DNA of 64,000 nucleotides from Haematococcus lacustris (GCA_030144725.1 JASKMD010000018.1:3453114-3517113), one strand, 5' to 3'. Counted from the first letter of the stretch, positions 1 to 12,560 are shown. Numbers and translations are program-made. The notes: generated from the sequence alone by a model not told the origin.

Positions 1-572
1 CCAGCAGCTAGGGCCGGCGCTGCACACGCATGCAAGCACCAGCAGTGTGACATCACATGACCGGTCAAACCCATAGCACTGCCAAACCCAGCCTACCAGA
101 CATGACAGTGACAGCATTCTCCAGGCGCATCACAAACTGCTGTATTTGAAAGGTGCGAGCCATATGAAGGGAAGACGGGGGAAAAAAATCCGCAAGTCAA
201 GTTGTTGTATTAAGCGTCCCAAGCGCTCACCAAATATGGTGGTTTACTGAGCAGTACATCTCTTGTAATGAAATGGGATAAGCAGTATGAAAGGAAGATG
301 GGAAGAAAGAAAGACCCTTACCAATGGCTGTGCATTGAGGGAGGAGGGTGCTGACATCGGGTGTGTCCCCTCGCTGCCCTTCCACCCGTGCACAGGCAGC
401 ATGGTGTGAGTGACCATGTCCTATGGCATGAACCGGGCTGGCATGTGACAGGGCTGCCGCAAGCAGGCACCTGCAAGCAGCCGCCTGGCCATTCCTGCAT
501 CTGTTCCACAATCACTTCCTCCTGCATTACGTCATATGCTGGTGATCAGACTACTGCACCACCCTGGCTCAC
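1..572. other. No gene recognised at the left edge
   Basis: This stretch lies downstream of the last recognised exon of the minus-strand MFS transporter. On the minus strand that exon ends with a GT donor at 572-571, so the region should be intron and perhaps further exons of that gene. I could not find the expected final transmembrane segments of the family here. They may lie beyond position 1 or may be missing. No repeat or RNA gene was seen. Confidence 0.5.
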
Positions 573-2443
573 CTTCCTTGTGGCCATGTAGGTGGAACAG
601 GAAGGGCACGGCCAGGGCCAGGGCCGCCACCGCAAACACATACTTCATGTACGTCTCGATCTTGAAACGCTTCATGAGAATGGGGCTCAGGGCGCTGCCC
701 ACCTATGCAGCATACAGGCTCCAGTAGCAGGTCAGCCAGGCTAGCGGCAGGTCAGCCAGCCAGGCGGCAGGTCAGTCTGACTATAAGACCCATAGAGAAT
801 AAGGTCTTCAATGAGCAAAGGTCAGCAGACAGAGGGCAGAGGAGATTAACAAGGGCCTGTTGCAGGGGTAAGCATTGCCAACAGCGGGCATTACTGGGCA
901 TGCTGTGATTTACTGTGCCTCCATCTCCATCCTGGCAGCAGTTGACACCCATGACTTGTGCAACAACCTGGCCCTGGCCCTGACCCTGACCCTGGCCCTG
1001 ATCCTTAACCCTGGCGCTGACCCTGACTCCGACACAAATGGATTTGAAAGGAGCACAAATGAACCAAGGGAGCCAAAGTCAGCCCCACACACGCCTTTCA
1101 TGATGGTGACCAGGGGCGCTTGGTGGCAGCATCTGGGTCAAGTCAGGCCCTTGACACCAGCACTAGCTCATGCGGAATGTGCGGTGAGAACTGGTGCGCA
1201 GCCCTGGTACTGCCTCCCTCAGCGGTGAGACTGGGGCAGAGTGTGTGTGGGGTGACTCACCATGCTGGCCGTCATGAAGCAGGCAAAGATCATGCCATGA
1301 GGGATCTTCTCCCCATTAGGGGACAGCGCGGGGGTCCACAGGAACACAAAGCTGCGAGGGGCAGCCACATGCAGGCAGGGGAGAGTGCAGGCCTGGCTGC
1401 TGGGTGTTGTGGTCGGGGTGGGGTGTGGAGAGTTGGGTGGAGGTGGTCAACCTGGGTTGGTTTGGTTGGGTGGTTTTGGTAAGGTTTGGGTGGGTGGGTG
1501 GAGAGGGTGGGTTAAGTTAAGGCAGATAGTGAGGTCGATGTGCGCAGGCACAGTGAAGCAAGTGGGATGGCGGCTATGCAGTGGGTACAAGCAGGGAGTG
1601 TTGGGGTGCAGGCAGGCTGGCCGGGACAGCTGCAACAGGGCAGGGCTACTACACAGGCAAGAGCAGGATGAGGTGTGCAGCATTGACAGCTAGGACAGGC
1701 TGGAGCTGCAGCATTGACATGGGGCAAAAATGGGAATAGGCAACGCCCTGGTTACCAGTCATAATGTCTTTGCACTGCTACCACCTAGCAAGTGACCTGA
1801 GCCAGAACTGCACTGCTGATGCTGATGTGCAGCCCTACCAGGCGTGGCAGCACGCACCTATACATGCCGGCCTCAAACAAGGACTGCATGGCGCCTAACA
1901 GCGCGATGCGAGTGTCTGCACACATCCAGCATCAGCAGGCACACACCACCTTCACATTGACGCCCCACCCACAGCCCTGTCTATGTTTGAGGCTGTGTGT
2001 TGCAGCAACACCAACAGGTAAATGCCAGGTGCTGCTGCTGCTGCTGATGATAATGATGATGGCTGTCTTGCAGGCGTCTGGCTCACACTGCAGCTGTCTG
2101 ACACCTGCTGTGTATGCTACTCTGCCATTGTTACCATGCCACTGCCTGCCACAGACACAGCATGCGGCCAGGCTCTGACCCACCCCCCAAGATTGCCGCT
2201 GCTGCCATTTTGAACTGATGGTCCAAGGGGTGTTGGTGCCGAGGGTCACCATAGTTCTCACTCCACAGCAGCATGATGCCGCCGCCGCCAATCATTAGCA
2301 CAACGGCAGATGCGTCAAAGGGGGCGACTGGCCCCAAGCCAAAGTTACCGACCAGGGTGTTGGCCAAAAGGCCTGCAAAGATGGCCATGAGGCCATTCCC
2401 ACTGAACACTGCCTGTGGCAGCAGTGTGCACGACACAGCAGTG

Positions 2444-2487
<44 letters not shown>

Positions 2488-3245
2488 TATGTTTAGTAGA
2501 AGAAGCTGGAGGCAGGGACTGAGTGGGTCTTCGGCCATGAGCCTACCTTTGAGAAAGTGTCTCCGAGCCAGCGCTCATCAAACCCCTTTGCAAAGTGTTC
2601 TGCCACTACCCAAGATTCAAAAGCGCTGAACAACAGACTGGTGGCGATGCCTCCCAGAAGCCGGCCAAACATAAGCACCCAGTAGTCAGGGGAGTGCTTT
2701 GTGAAGCAGCTAAGTGTGTATAGGATGACGTACAGCATAGCAGCCTTTTTGCGGCCACTGCATGCAGATGAGACAACATCATGTCATGTGATGCAAGGGA
2801 GGTTGTTGTGACAGAGGGGGAAGCTGAATGGAGGTTTGTGCTAGCTGAGCTGCCACTCACTGTCGGTCTGCCAAGGCTCCCACGACTGTGCCAAACACCA
2901 TGGACGAGCCAAAGCCAGCAACGAATAATCGCCCAATGTCTTTGACGGTGAACCCATAGTATTCATAGAGCGCGTACACGTACGGCCCTTGAAGCCAGTC
3001 GCCCACTGCGCCCATCGTGAAATGTGACAGCTGCCCCAGTCAGCCCGTGCGCGCCGGAACATCCGCTTCAGCGAGGACCCACGCATCATGAGCGAGTAGA
3101 TCGCGACGTAGCCCGCCATGTGTCTGCGGTACGCTGCGACGGAAGCGCCCGCGGAGGGGACGCCAGACCCTTCATTTGCTGTCGTGAATAGCAGAAGGGC
3201 TACGACAGCGCCGAGCCCGCTGAAAACAGCCCAATAAAAATCCAT
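573..3245 (-). CDS. MOT2: MFS transporter of the MFSD5 / molybdate-anion transporter (MOT2) family, 3' part not found
   Basis: Seven exons join in phase: 3245-3083, 3005-2861, 2757-2547, 2412-2250, 1915-1858, 1351-1261 and 702-573. The product is a major facilitator of the MFSD5/MOT2 family, known in green algae and animals as a high-affinity molybdate importer. Family blocks visible in order are an N-terminal membrane segment starting MDFYWAVF, then GDWLQGPYVYALYEYYGF, the MFS motif A loop GALADRHGRKKA, then LLFSAFESWVVAEHF, GLGPVAPFDAS with LLWSENYG, LLGAMQSLFEAGMY, and FVFLWTPALSPNGEKIPHG. The exon at 702-573 adds VGSALSPILMKRF and a hydrophobic helix. The start is the only ATG before the conserved membrane helix. 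The final four or so helices were not located. A (GCT)n tract sits in the intron after exon 3. Substrate is inferred from family. Confidence 0.82.
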
Positions 3246-3496
3246 GGGTATAGCTTAAGCAATGTCTCTCTGGCGGATGTCACTGCGATAGGCCATTGCA
3301 GCAACGATGGCCAACTTCTAGACTGCGACGCGCTGTAAAGATATGCTCTGTTTTGACCGCCACACTCTTAGTTTTTGCCCTCAGCGTTTCAGAGGCCTAC
3401 AGCCAACGACCAGCAGCGGTAGTGCAAGGCTGTCAGCCACGTGTCGTTCTTGACTACTTCACGTATCCCTCTACGGCCGAAGTCTGCGTGGCTTTC
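3246..3496. promoter_or_regulatory. Shared intergenic region between divergent MOT2 and U2AF-like genes
   Basis: The start codons of the minus-strand transporter (3245) and the plus-strand splicing-factor gene (3497) are only 251 bases apart and point away from each other. Both 5' untranslated regions and both core promoters must lie here, unless upstream non-coding exons exist. No TATA box is obvious. It is inferred to be a bidirectional promoter from spacing alone. Confidence 0.55.
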
Positions 3497-6400
3497 ATGG
3501 TTGACGAGGATAGGGCCCTCAGCGAGGGCAGAGGAACCGACGCTGCGCACGAAAAGCACGAGAGCAGCAGCAGGGCAGCAGAGGTGCACGACAGAAAGAA
3601 AGCAAGCAGCGGTCGGGTGGAGCGCAACGACCGCAGATCTGACAGGCGGAGCCGCAGCCGTAGCAGGGACAGAAAAGCCTCCAAGCGCACCGGCAGTCGC
3701 AGGTCGCGGTCGGGTTCTAGGGACCGGCGCAGGAGACGTAGCAAGTGCGTGCCTGTGCACTATTTCATGCAAATGTTATGGGGTTGAAGGCTGGGTCGTA
3801 AACGCCAAGGTGCAGGTCATATTCATCAGGATATATGGTCAGCCAGCATACTGTGCTCTCCATGCAGGTCCAGGGACAAGAAAAAACCCTCTTCCAGCAG
3901 GAGGTCCAGGTTGGTGATGGTCAGATGACAACATGTGTGATTTGCTGGATGCAGTAGACAAGGTGCAGAAAGATATGAATGTTGTAGGAAGATGCAGCGT
4001 CTAGGTGGATGGTAGCCTTCCTAGTTGATGCAACTCTCACTGTTGAATGTGTCAGCAGTAGGGCAGTGTTGTACGGGGTCACAGCACCGCTGAGCTGCAG
4101 CAAAGATGCATGAGGGGGTGCAGAAATTGTAGTCATCATTTGAGGGATGTCAGCAGCACAGAAGCTTAGCTATATGAATACTGCAGTGTTAGGTGTTCCC
4201 TATGCACTGACACGCAATCGCCATGCTTGCAGGTCCCGGTCGAGGGACAGGTATAGACGACGCAGCCGCAGCAGGGACCACAAGTCATCCAGACGCAGCT
4301 CCAGCTCAGATGGGGTGGGTGGCTACAAGCCTCGCAAGCGTCTGGAGCCTCCGCCGGTCATCACAAATGGTGTGTAATGATCCTGACATGCACCAGCAGC
4401 TGCTGGCCTAGGCTCATGAGGCGCATAGCGGCTGGCGATTGCAGGGCCTGGTACAGGAGCAGACCCCTTTGCGTCCATGCGGCAGACTATCGTGCCCAAC
4501 GACCCTCAAGCGCAGCTGCGCATGTGGCAGCTGCAGCAGCTGGAGGCCCGCACCATGGTCCTAGAGCAGCAGGCCAAGAGCGCAGCCACGGCCACCTCCA
4601 AGACACAGCGGGAGATCTATGTGGGAGGCCTGATCCCAGGCGCCATCACCGGGGAGGCCCTGCGCACCCTGTTCAACTCGGCCCTGGCGGTCCAGTTCCA
4701 GGGCCACCTCATGCCAGGCATGGACCCCGTCATCAATGTCAACCTCCACCCAGAGGTGGGCAACAAATCAGTGGGCTTTTCTGGCCTTGGTGGTCCTGGC
4801 ATGCACCTGGCACCAGTGCCATCCCATCAGGTGTGAAAGTATTGGGAATGCTTGTGTGCAGGGCAAGTACTCCTTTGTGGAGTTTCGTATTCCTGACATG
4901 GCCACTGCTGCACTTGCTCTGAATGGGCAAGTGCAGCTGCTGGGCTGCACCCTCAGCGTTGCTCGACCTTCAGGCTACGTTGACCCCAGCAAAGCACTGA
5001 ACAGCAGCCAAGCCACAGCAGCAGCCCTTGCAGCATTCAAGCGAGGGGACATGCAGGTGAGAGGCCTGTTTGAGGGATGGGACAGCCATGCGTCTAGACA
5101 CACCACTGCTGGGTAGGAAGACACCTGTAGCCCGCTGTGCCAGCTTTCACTGTGAATGGCGCATGGGTTGCAAGCCCAGTCACACTTGGGCACAGCAGGT
5201 ACGATGTCCAACCTACTTAACCGCGTGGCTTGCACCTCATCCAACCCCAGGAAGTGGATCGCATGCAGCTCTCTGGACACTGCAACGTGCATGTCAGCCT
5301 GCAGCAGCCCATGGCAAGTGCCAGCATTGCCACCAACAAGCCACGCCCTGCTCAAAGAAAGTTGTTCTCACCACCACCACACTGCCGATGTTTGGGCAGA
5401 TTTTGCTGCTTTGTGTGGTTGTGAGAGCTATGCCCGCTGCAGTTCTAGATGATTACCGTGAGCTACTGCCTGAGCAGACTAATGTGCACCTGCACCCTGT
5501 ATGTCCATGCACTTCAGTTTATCACCAAGACTCAGCCCATGACCGCAAGTGATGGCCAGCCTGCTCTATTGTGTTGACGAACCTGCTCACTTGCGCCCAC
5601 CAGCCTGTGTGCCTGTCTGTGCAGGCCCTGGCAGCGGCTGCATTGGCAGGGGCCAACCTGCGGGGCCTGGGCCTGCCACCCCACATAGAGGACCCCAGCT
5701 CTGCAGCCGCCCCACAGGTCACCCCAGGCGTGAACATTGATGGCATTGCCCCGATGCCCACCTCTGTGGTGTGCATCACGGGCATGGTCACGGCTGAGCG
5801 GCTGACAAAGGACGAGGAGTACAATGGGGTGAGTGAGCGGGCGTGCAGGTCATGTCAACACAGCTGGTGTCCTCTTGCTCACTGCCTGAACAGACCAGGT
5901 GCAGTAACGGTGCACAATGCAATTCACCTTGCCTTGCTGTGTTGAACAATGGTGGGTGTCCAAGCTGACGGGTCCTAGCTGACTTTGTCACAGTGTTGGA
6001 ACAATGGCGCTACCTTGGACCCTTGTGACATAAACATGTCATGTGCTGCTGCTGCCGCTGCTGCTGCTGCTGCTTGTGTGTTGCTGTTGCTGCTTGTGTG
6101 CTGCTGCATGAAACTGGCTGTTGCGTAGGCGGCATTGGGTAGCTGGCCAGCTGCTGCTGTGCCCCATGTGCACACCAGCAGATGGCCCAGCAGCTTGACT
6201 CCGGCGCTGGCTGACCCCTGTTGCACTGCGGCGTGGTATGAGCGCTCGCAGCGACATATCAGCTGCTGCTGCAGCCATTGCAACTGCAGCAGCCACAGCA
6301 GATGGGACGCATGCATTAGCATCAGGCAGGCAGCATGGCCTGTTGACAGATCTCACCATTGTAAAAGCCGCAGTTTCAGTCAGGCTGAAGTTGAAGATGC

Positions 6401-7833
6401 AGATGATGCATGGCCTGACAGTTGCGCGGTTGCAAGGCACCCAGGGCGGTCAGCATGGCGTAATTGCTCATGAGCATCGCTACATAACATCCGCCAGTAC
6501 GCGGTTAATTAACGTTACATCAGCCAACATGCGGCTGCATTGGCGTGACTACTGTGCTGCAGCAGCATGTAGCAGCTACGTCTGCCAAAGCAGTTGCCGA
6601 TGTCTGTCACTGCCAGCCCTGCCCTCCTGCACTGCCCTGCAGCTGAAGGAGGATCTGCAAGAGCAGTGCAATAGCATCGTGAAGGACTGCTGCCTGGAGG
6701 TCAAGATACCCCGGCCACATGACCCAGCTCTGTCTGACCAGTACCTGGGCATCGCAAACTATGGCAGAGTGGGTTTGCAAAGGGATCCTTGCAGCCGGCT
6801 GCACGGAACATACACCGCGATGGGCTCCACATCTTTCCATCTTAACATCCACGCTGGCAAGCATACTTCACCCGCATACACGCCGTCAAAGTTTCTGTAC
6901 TGATGCCACCTCATAAACGGTTGTGCTTGCTCACCACACTGAGTGGTGGCACATGCAAACATTGTTTGACTTTGAAGGGAGAACCTTTCTTTTGCTCCTG
7001 ATTGTGTCTGTCAAAGAGCATCTCAATAATCCACTCAATTGCAAAGAGTTCAAAAGGGTTCCGCCCGCCTAGCCATGCTTGAGCAAAAGGCTCCTCCCAC
7101 TCAGCCAACAGCAGCCAGCATGCGGCTGGATGCACTCTGATGCCTGTGCAGGTGTTCGTCAAGTTCGCAACGCCAGAGGCAGCCCTGGTGTGCAAAGACA
7201 AGATCCATGGCCGCCTATATGGAGGGTCCCTGGTGCAGGTGCGGGGGACTTGGTCTACACACCCATGGTTTTTTGCGTGATACGTAACGATCGGAACGAA
7301 AAACCTGTTTTCTAGGCCTGGTTTTCGTTACCAAACGGACCCTTGGATTGGCTGGCCTCGGCTGCTTCGTGACCGAACAATGACTTTTTTTGTCTATAGT
7401 TTGGCGTAAAAGAGATGCTGCGATACTTGTTTTTTGTAACCAGGCGGGACCTGCTTGGCTGTTATGAAAAAAGCCACTGCTACACACCCTGCACACATCT
7501 GCCTGGCCTGGCCATGTGCAAGGATACTGAGCAACACCTCCTGCTCCCTTACTGCTCTACGCTGCTCAATGTTGCCTGCCTGGCCTATCCTGCTGCCCAT
7601 CCTGCTGTCTGCCTGGCCTAATTGTTTAGTAGGAGCTGGTTAGACGTCATGGCTCCTCAACAATCTTGAGTCAATGCAAGTATGCACAATGGTGAAGGTG
7701 GTAGCAAGATGCTTGCGTGCGGGCAAGCCAGGACTGTCGGGCTGAGGGCGACATAAAGGGTTGAGGCCGGTGATGCTGGCGTGTCTGGTTACAGGTGTAC
7801 TTCATCACTGACGAAGCCTTTACCAAGGCCTAG
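3497..7833 (+). CDS. U2AF large-subunit-like splicing factor (RS domain, RRM1, UHM)
   Basis: Ten exons join in phase to a 479-residue protein: 3497-3744, 3868-3909, 4233-4369, 4457-4755, 4862-5056, 5251-5313, 5625-5828, 6643-6768, 7152-7238 and 7795-7833. Residues 1 to about 125 form an Arg/Ser domain with many SRSRD repeats. A U2AF65-type RRM1 follows, with RNP2 as EIYVGGLIPGAITGEALRTLF and RNP1 as GKYSFVEFR. The C-terminus is a U2AF-homology motif: CITGMVTAERLTKDEEY, then VKIPRP, then VFVKFATPEAALVCKDKIHG, ending YFITDEAF. U2AF65 binds the polypyrimidine tract and 3' splice site in the nucleus. The segment where RRM2 should sit is only about 90 residues of Ala/Gln/Pro-rich linker. The intron after 5313 uses a GC donor (ATG/GCAAGT). 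The start is the ATG that opens the acidic-RS reading frame. Confidence 0.83.
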
Positions 7834-8453
7834 CATGGGGTAGTTGAGGAGCACGAGCACGAGGGTGCAATGCCATGGAAGGGCGTGGTGTGAGCAACCC
7901 ATGTCAAGGACGAGGACGCTGGGTTCATGAGGCATGGGAGTACACGCGCGTGGAGCTGCATGGCAGTGCCATTTGCGGTGCAGTGACACAAGCACTGACT
8001 ATGTTAATCATGGTGGCCCGGCACCATGTGAGCTGTGGGCAGTGAGGCTGTTGGGTTACCCTGCTCCTTTGTTTGAGGCTTCGTTGGAACTGACTAATAC
8101 TCCACTGATTTGCTTTCTTGCCAAGAGCTGCCATCACTCGGAATGCGCGCAATGGGGCTCACAAAGACGTGCAAGGCGACATTGTGCAAGGATGGAGTGT
8201 GCAGCCACACGCCCTCACCCACCTCACCAGCCTCTAGCCATACATCACGCCACCCTCACTACCCAGCGGCACCAGGCTGGAGCCGAGCAAGTGTGACCCC
8301 CAGTGTGACCAGAGCCCTGAGCCCCGGGTCACATGGACCCTCAGCAGCAGCAGCAGCAGCTCCCGCTTCAACCGGCTTTCAGCACATTATTCCCCTACTA
8401 ATGGGCAGGGGCTGTGTTATCTGTAGTCCGAACTGTTTGCATGCAGCAAGCAT
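7834..8453. repeat. Intergenic; 8186-8380 is one copy of a dispersed repeat
   Basis: No gene was recognised. Positions about 8186-8380 closely match the reverse complement of about 18846-19030. Shared text includes the block reading TCACGCCACCCTCACTACCC in one copy with a few changes in the other, followed by a CAG-rich run. All three frames stay partly open over this block in both copies, so coding origin cannot be decided by eye. The 3' untranslated region of the U2AF-like gene probably occupies the first few hundred bases. Confidence 0.5.
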
Positions 8454-8461
8454 CCGGTACC
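8454..8461. repeat. Left target-site duplication CCGGTACC
   Basis: The eight bases CCGGTACC here recur exactly at 13766-13773 and flank an element whose two ends are related inverted repeats. Eight-base target duplications are the signature length of hAT elements. The octamer is itself palindromic. Confidence 0.8.
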
Positions 8462-8895
8462 TAGGGAGCGGCATGTATCATGATATCTCATGATACGCGT
8501 ATATGGACTATTAGGCATATCATGATTATCATGATACAGTTTATGATACATCCCAAGTCATCTTGGCGACCCTAGTTCGACTATTGGTAACCGCAGAATC
8601 TCAAGGTTTTCGAAGGATGCAACTCGCTCGTAGCAACAGGTCGCAACTCACGAATACGCTCCATGAACGGGCTGCATTCGCTCTCAATGGGAGGGACAAG
8701 GCGCTGCAACTTGAGACATTACAGCCACATTACTGCTACGGCCAGCCTGCTGCTCACACCCACACACGGCATGCTAAGAGTCCTGGGCGGCTGCTAGGCC
8801 CAGTGCCACACATGGCCAGCCTGCTGCTCACACCCACACATGGTACGCTAGCGGCAGCAAGACACACACAGCCATCCTACTGCCGTCACACCCTA

Positions 8896-10445
8896 CTACA
8901 AGCCTTCTGCCAGCAGCAGGGATGGCCCTGGAGACCTTGACGTGGGGATGTTGGCCTTAATGTAAACCATCTTCTCCGCCGACTCAATGCCAAGCTGAGC
9001 CCGTCCAGCATCGTAGGTGTTGCCCCATGACGACCAGTTTCGCTCTGCTGCAGCCGTGGTGACATGCATGGATAGGAGGCGTCCAGCAGCCTCGGCACAG
9101 CAGGGGACAAACGTTCTCGCCTCAAAGCTCCACAGGTTGCGGCGCATGCTGATGCATGCCGCCACCGTGCGGCCATCCTCGTCTGTGCGGGTTTGAGCGA
9201 CAATGCTCTTCACATCTGACGCCATAGCATCGGGCCATTGAGCCAGCTTCAGCTTCTTCAGCTCCCACTCCACATCCTCCTCGTCACAACCGCTTAGGCG
9301 CGCCACCGTGGCTGTAACGTCCTGCAGCTGTGGGGCCGTCAAGATGTGGAGGGGTGGCCTTGGGTGGGTGCCAGGTGCAAGGCTCTTGTAGTTGGCTGGG
9401 TCCAACACAAAGGCTGCAGAGTAAGCCGGGGAGTAGTGTTTCTCAGCGCGTCTCTGGAATGCAGCCACCACTCCCATAGCCAGTCTTGGGCAACCCTCCT
9501 CCACCACCTTCACCGCCCATTGCTTGGCGTGGGACTCCAAGTCCATCCAGATCAGCAGAACCTGAAGTTGCAACAACACCATGCTCACAAAACATGCTAG
9601 TGTGAAATGGCCACATATGCATGCATGCACACACCTGGCTCAGGTAGGGGGCGTCAGCCTCAAGCCTGTGGATAGCATCGCTGATGGGCGTCATGAGCTC
9701 GATCACCAGCGCCAAACTCTTCCACCAACCCACTGCAATGCACACCACATGGTTGGCACTTACCACATGGTTGACAGTCCTACCCTTGCCCATCACAATT
9801 GATGCTTTGCTGCCATGTAACCAACTCACTCGTCAACTTCTCGAAGACATTGGCGTTGACACTGGACTTGCGCAGCTGCCTCCACTTGGCACCATGCACC
9901 ATGCCCATGATAGGCCCAGTGATTTTGATCACGTCCTTTGCCAGGAGCAGCAGTCCCGCAAACCTGTGTGTTGACAGCCCACAATTTCAAGGGTCATCCC
10001 TTCAAATGTGTTGACGTAACCCAGATTCATGTTGCATCAAGCTAGCACACACCGTGTGGGGTTGTTGGGCCGCACAAGGCGTTTGTAGAGCTCCTCTGAC
10101 TGCTGAAGCTTCAGCTCAGACCGGATAGCCTCACTTTCCTTGACCACCAAGGAGATGCCCTGAAGTAATGGAAGCAACATTGATCATTGAGATAGGAGGT
10201 GACGGGTGAGAGGGGAGCATGCAATGCTTACCTGCACATCGGTCAAGACCTCAGCCACAGAGAAGTCAGTGCCGGGTGTGGCTGCCCCGCTCACCACTTG
10301 CCCTCCCTCCACCTCCTCCACCTCCTGCAATAACGGGAATGACATTCGTGGTATGGAGGCAAAGCATAGCGTGAAGGCAAAATATAGCATTTAGGCAAGA
10401 TCACCTGGCTACTAGCATGCTGCACTGTTGCTGCTGCCCTGCTGG

Positions 10446-10481
<36 letters not shown>

Positions 10482-11620
10482 TAGGCAGGCAAGCAGGCAG
10501 GCAAGCAGGTAGGTAGGCAGGTAGGCAGGTAGGCAGGTAGTCCCTGCTGTTGCTGCGCTGTTGCTGCCCTGCTGCTGCCCTGCTGCTGCCCTGCTGCAGG
10601 CAGGCAGGCAGACAGGCAGGCAGGCAGGGAGGCAGGCTACATCACCTGCTGCAAAGCTTGTAGCTTGTCGTGCTTGGACAGAATCTTGCACAAGAGGTTT
10701 AAGGCGTGAGCAGAGCAGCCAATGGCGATGACGGTAGGAGTGTGCTGTTGCAGCATGCGCATGGCCTTCAGGTTTGGGGCGGTGTTGTCCATGATGAAGC
10801 CAAGGCATGTGACCTTCTCCACAGCCAGCTCCTCTACCACTTCCAGGTGCAGGTCCATGATGGCCTCAGCGTCCTTGCGCTTGCCAGACACGTCCACCAC
10901 CCTCAGGAACAGCACACCGCCATCAGGTTTGAGCACAAGGAAGTTGACGAGGGGTGTGCCACAGCCCGCAAACTTGCTTTTCCAGCCGTCAGACACGATC
11001 ATAAAGCCCTCCTACACAAGATGGTGTATCAGGGGGTTACTTCGTCAACATGCACAACACATGCACTGCCAGGGGCATAGAGAGGAAGATGGGTATATGG
11101 CCTGGGAGGTGGTGGTGTGGTGGGCAGGGAGGGATGGGAAGGGTGGAGCATACACTAACCTCCACAAGCTCACGGAGCTCCTTCATAGTGGCTTGCTTCA
11201 CCTCCTTGTACAGCTCGTCCAACACCTCAGTGCGATAGTGCTTCTCCTTGAGCACATCCACGCCCAAAAGTTGGAATATGGACTGGAGGTGGACATTGTT
11301 CACGAAAGCAAACGGGACCTGCCCAGATACGAGGGCTAAGCCCAGACGACGGAGTATGGCGCGTTGCACAACGGGAGGCTGGGTTGTACCTCGCTCCTCA
11401 GGTGGGATGTCATGTGGAGACCAAATGTCGGTTCCATAGTGCGCTTGACGACGCCAACGGTGCCACCTTTGCACTTGTGTTGGCCCACCGTTTGGCTCAT
11501 GTTGCCCACGCTGAGAATTTTCGGGCAGCGCTTGCACACAGCAACTACATGGCCTTTACTGTTGCACTGGAACAACCAATCGCCAGCGTGCCCTGGAACA
11601 ACCAATCGCTCTTTTGACAT
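8896..11620 (-). CDS. hAT transposase (BED finger, DUF659-type core, C-terminal dimerisation region)
   Basis: Exons on the minus strand are about 11620-11160, 11011-10646, 10324-10232, 10159-10053, 9963-9830, 9732-9635 and 9561-8896. All junctions after the first exon keep phase. The BED-like zinc finger is seen as CNSKGHVVAVCKRC followed by VGQHKC. The catalytic core shows SDGWKSKF, MDNTAPNLKAM and CSAHALNLL. The last exon has TAAAERNWSSWGNTYDAGR and a stop at 8896. Thus Asp, Asp and Glu positions of the hAT RNase H fold are present. Within the first exon the finger and the following block (AILRRLGLALVSGQVPFAF) lie in different frames. This is either an unrecognised short intron or a one-base frameshift, so activity is uncertain. 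Confidence 0.83.
10441..10640. repeat. GGCA tetranucleotide array in a transposase intron
   Basis: Runs of GGCAGGCAGGCA from about 10441 to 10540 and 10595 to 10638 flank a CTGCTGCCCTG-rich stretch. The array lies wholly inside the intron between transposase exons ending at 10646 and starting at 10324. Confidence 0.85.
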
Positions 11621-11829
11621 CTGCGGAGCACCTCGCTTGATGGCAGCATAACACGGTTAAACATCTGCTCTGGCTCATCGGCGTCAGCCATGACGCCGGT
11701 GCACGATACACTGCCCGCCAGAACCCAGTACTGCCCGCCAACTGCCGCCTAACTGCCACCCGAACCTCAGCGCGCACGATTACGACCAGTGCGCGAGGGA
11801 CATAGGGTCCCCACAGGCGTCTTGCGCTG

Positions 11830-11897
11830 CAGAAACAGGGCTTATAATGAAATATAATGATATTATCATGATACATATACCCTTTTCCCACTGGCGC
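11830..11897. repeat. Internal inverted copy of the hAT right subterminal region
   Basis: The stretch ends TACCCTTTTCCCACTGGCG and is preceded by an AT-rich ATCATGATAC run. The minus strand at 13750-13700 reads the same way, ending TACCCTTTTCCCATTGGCG. The two copies face each other and enclose 1.8 kb of the element. Confidence 0.65.
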
Positions 11898-12243
11898 GGC
11901 GAAATGTATTTATTTGAATTAATAAGATTCCTCCCGGTCGACTGGTTCCCGCACGTCCCGCTCGTACCGTTCGTCAAGTTGATTGCTGATAAGCCTCAGC
12001 CACGCCAAATGGATGCGGTGCTGGGTTTTGCGGCTGGCTGGGATGCTATGGTATGCTAAGATAGCGATAACGAGGAGCTAACCGCGGGTCTTCCCACGGT
12101 TTCGGCCTGGCAAAAAACATAAAGTGCGGTGAGGAGAGTGAAAGCAGAAAGCCACGGGAACCGCACGCTGCGGGCTAGAGGCGTGGGCCAAGCGGCTGGT
12201 GAGGTCGACGAAAAGCTGAGGTGCAGCAGCGCCCCGTCCCTTA

Positions 12244-12560
12244 GTGCCAGGCAGGAGCTACAAAAAGGAGCAGCTATGCTATAGAGAGGAGCAGCTGTGC
12301 TACAGAGCAGCTGTGCTACAGAGCAGCCGTGCGAAAGAGAGGAGCAACTGTGATGCTAGGCAGGAGCAGCTGTGCTACAGAGAGGAGCCGCTGTGGTGCC
12401 AGGCAGGAGCAGCTGTGGGGCTGGGTAAGAGCAGCTGTGGTGCCAGGCAGGAGCAGCTGTGGTGCCAGGCAGGAGCAGCTGTGGTGCCAGGCAGGAGCAG
12501 CTGTAGTGTTGGGCAAGAGCAGGTGTGGTGCTGGCAGGAGCAGCTGGGCTACATAGCATC
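12244..12560 (+). repeat. 22-bp GC-rich minisatellite inside the hAT element
   Basis: The unit is close to GTGCCAGGCAGGAGCAGCTG with a two-base tail. It repeats about ten or more times with point changes and shortened copies, the best ones at 12390-12510. It gives long open frames on both strands that are repeat artefacts. Confidence 0.85.

Noticed and set aside
8462..8576. A 115-bp miniature element with ends CTAGGGAGCG and CTAGGGTCGCC
   Set aside because: The 8-bp duplication and better-matching end at 13765 show that the left sequence is the end of the larger hAT element; the inner similarity is short.
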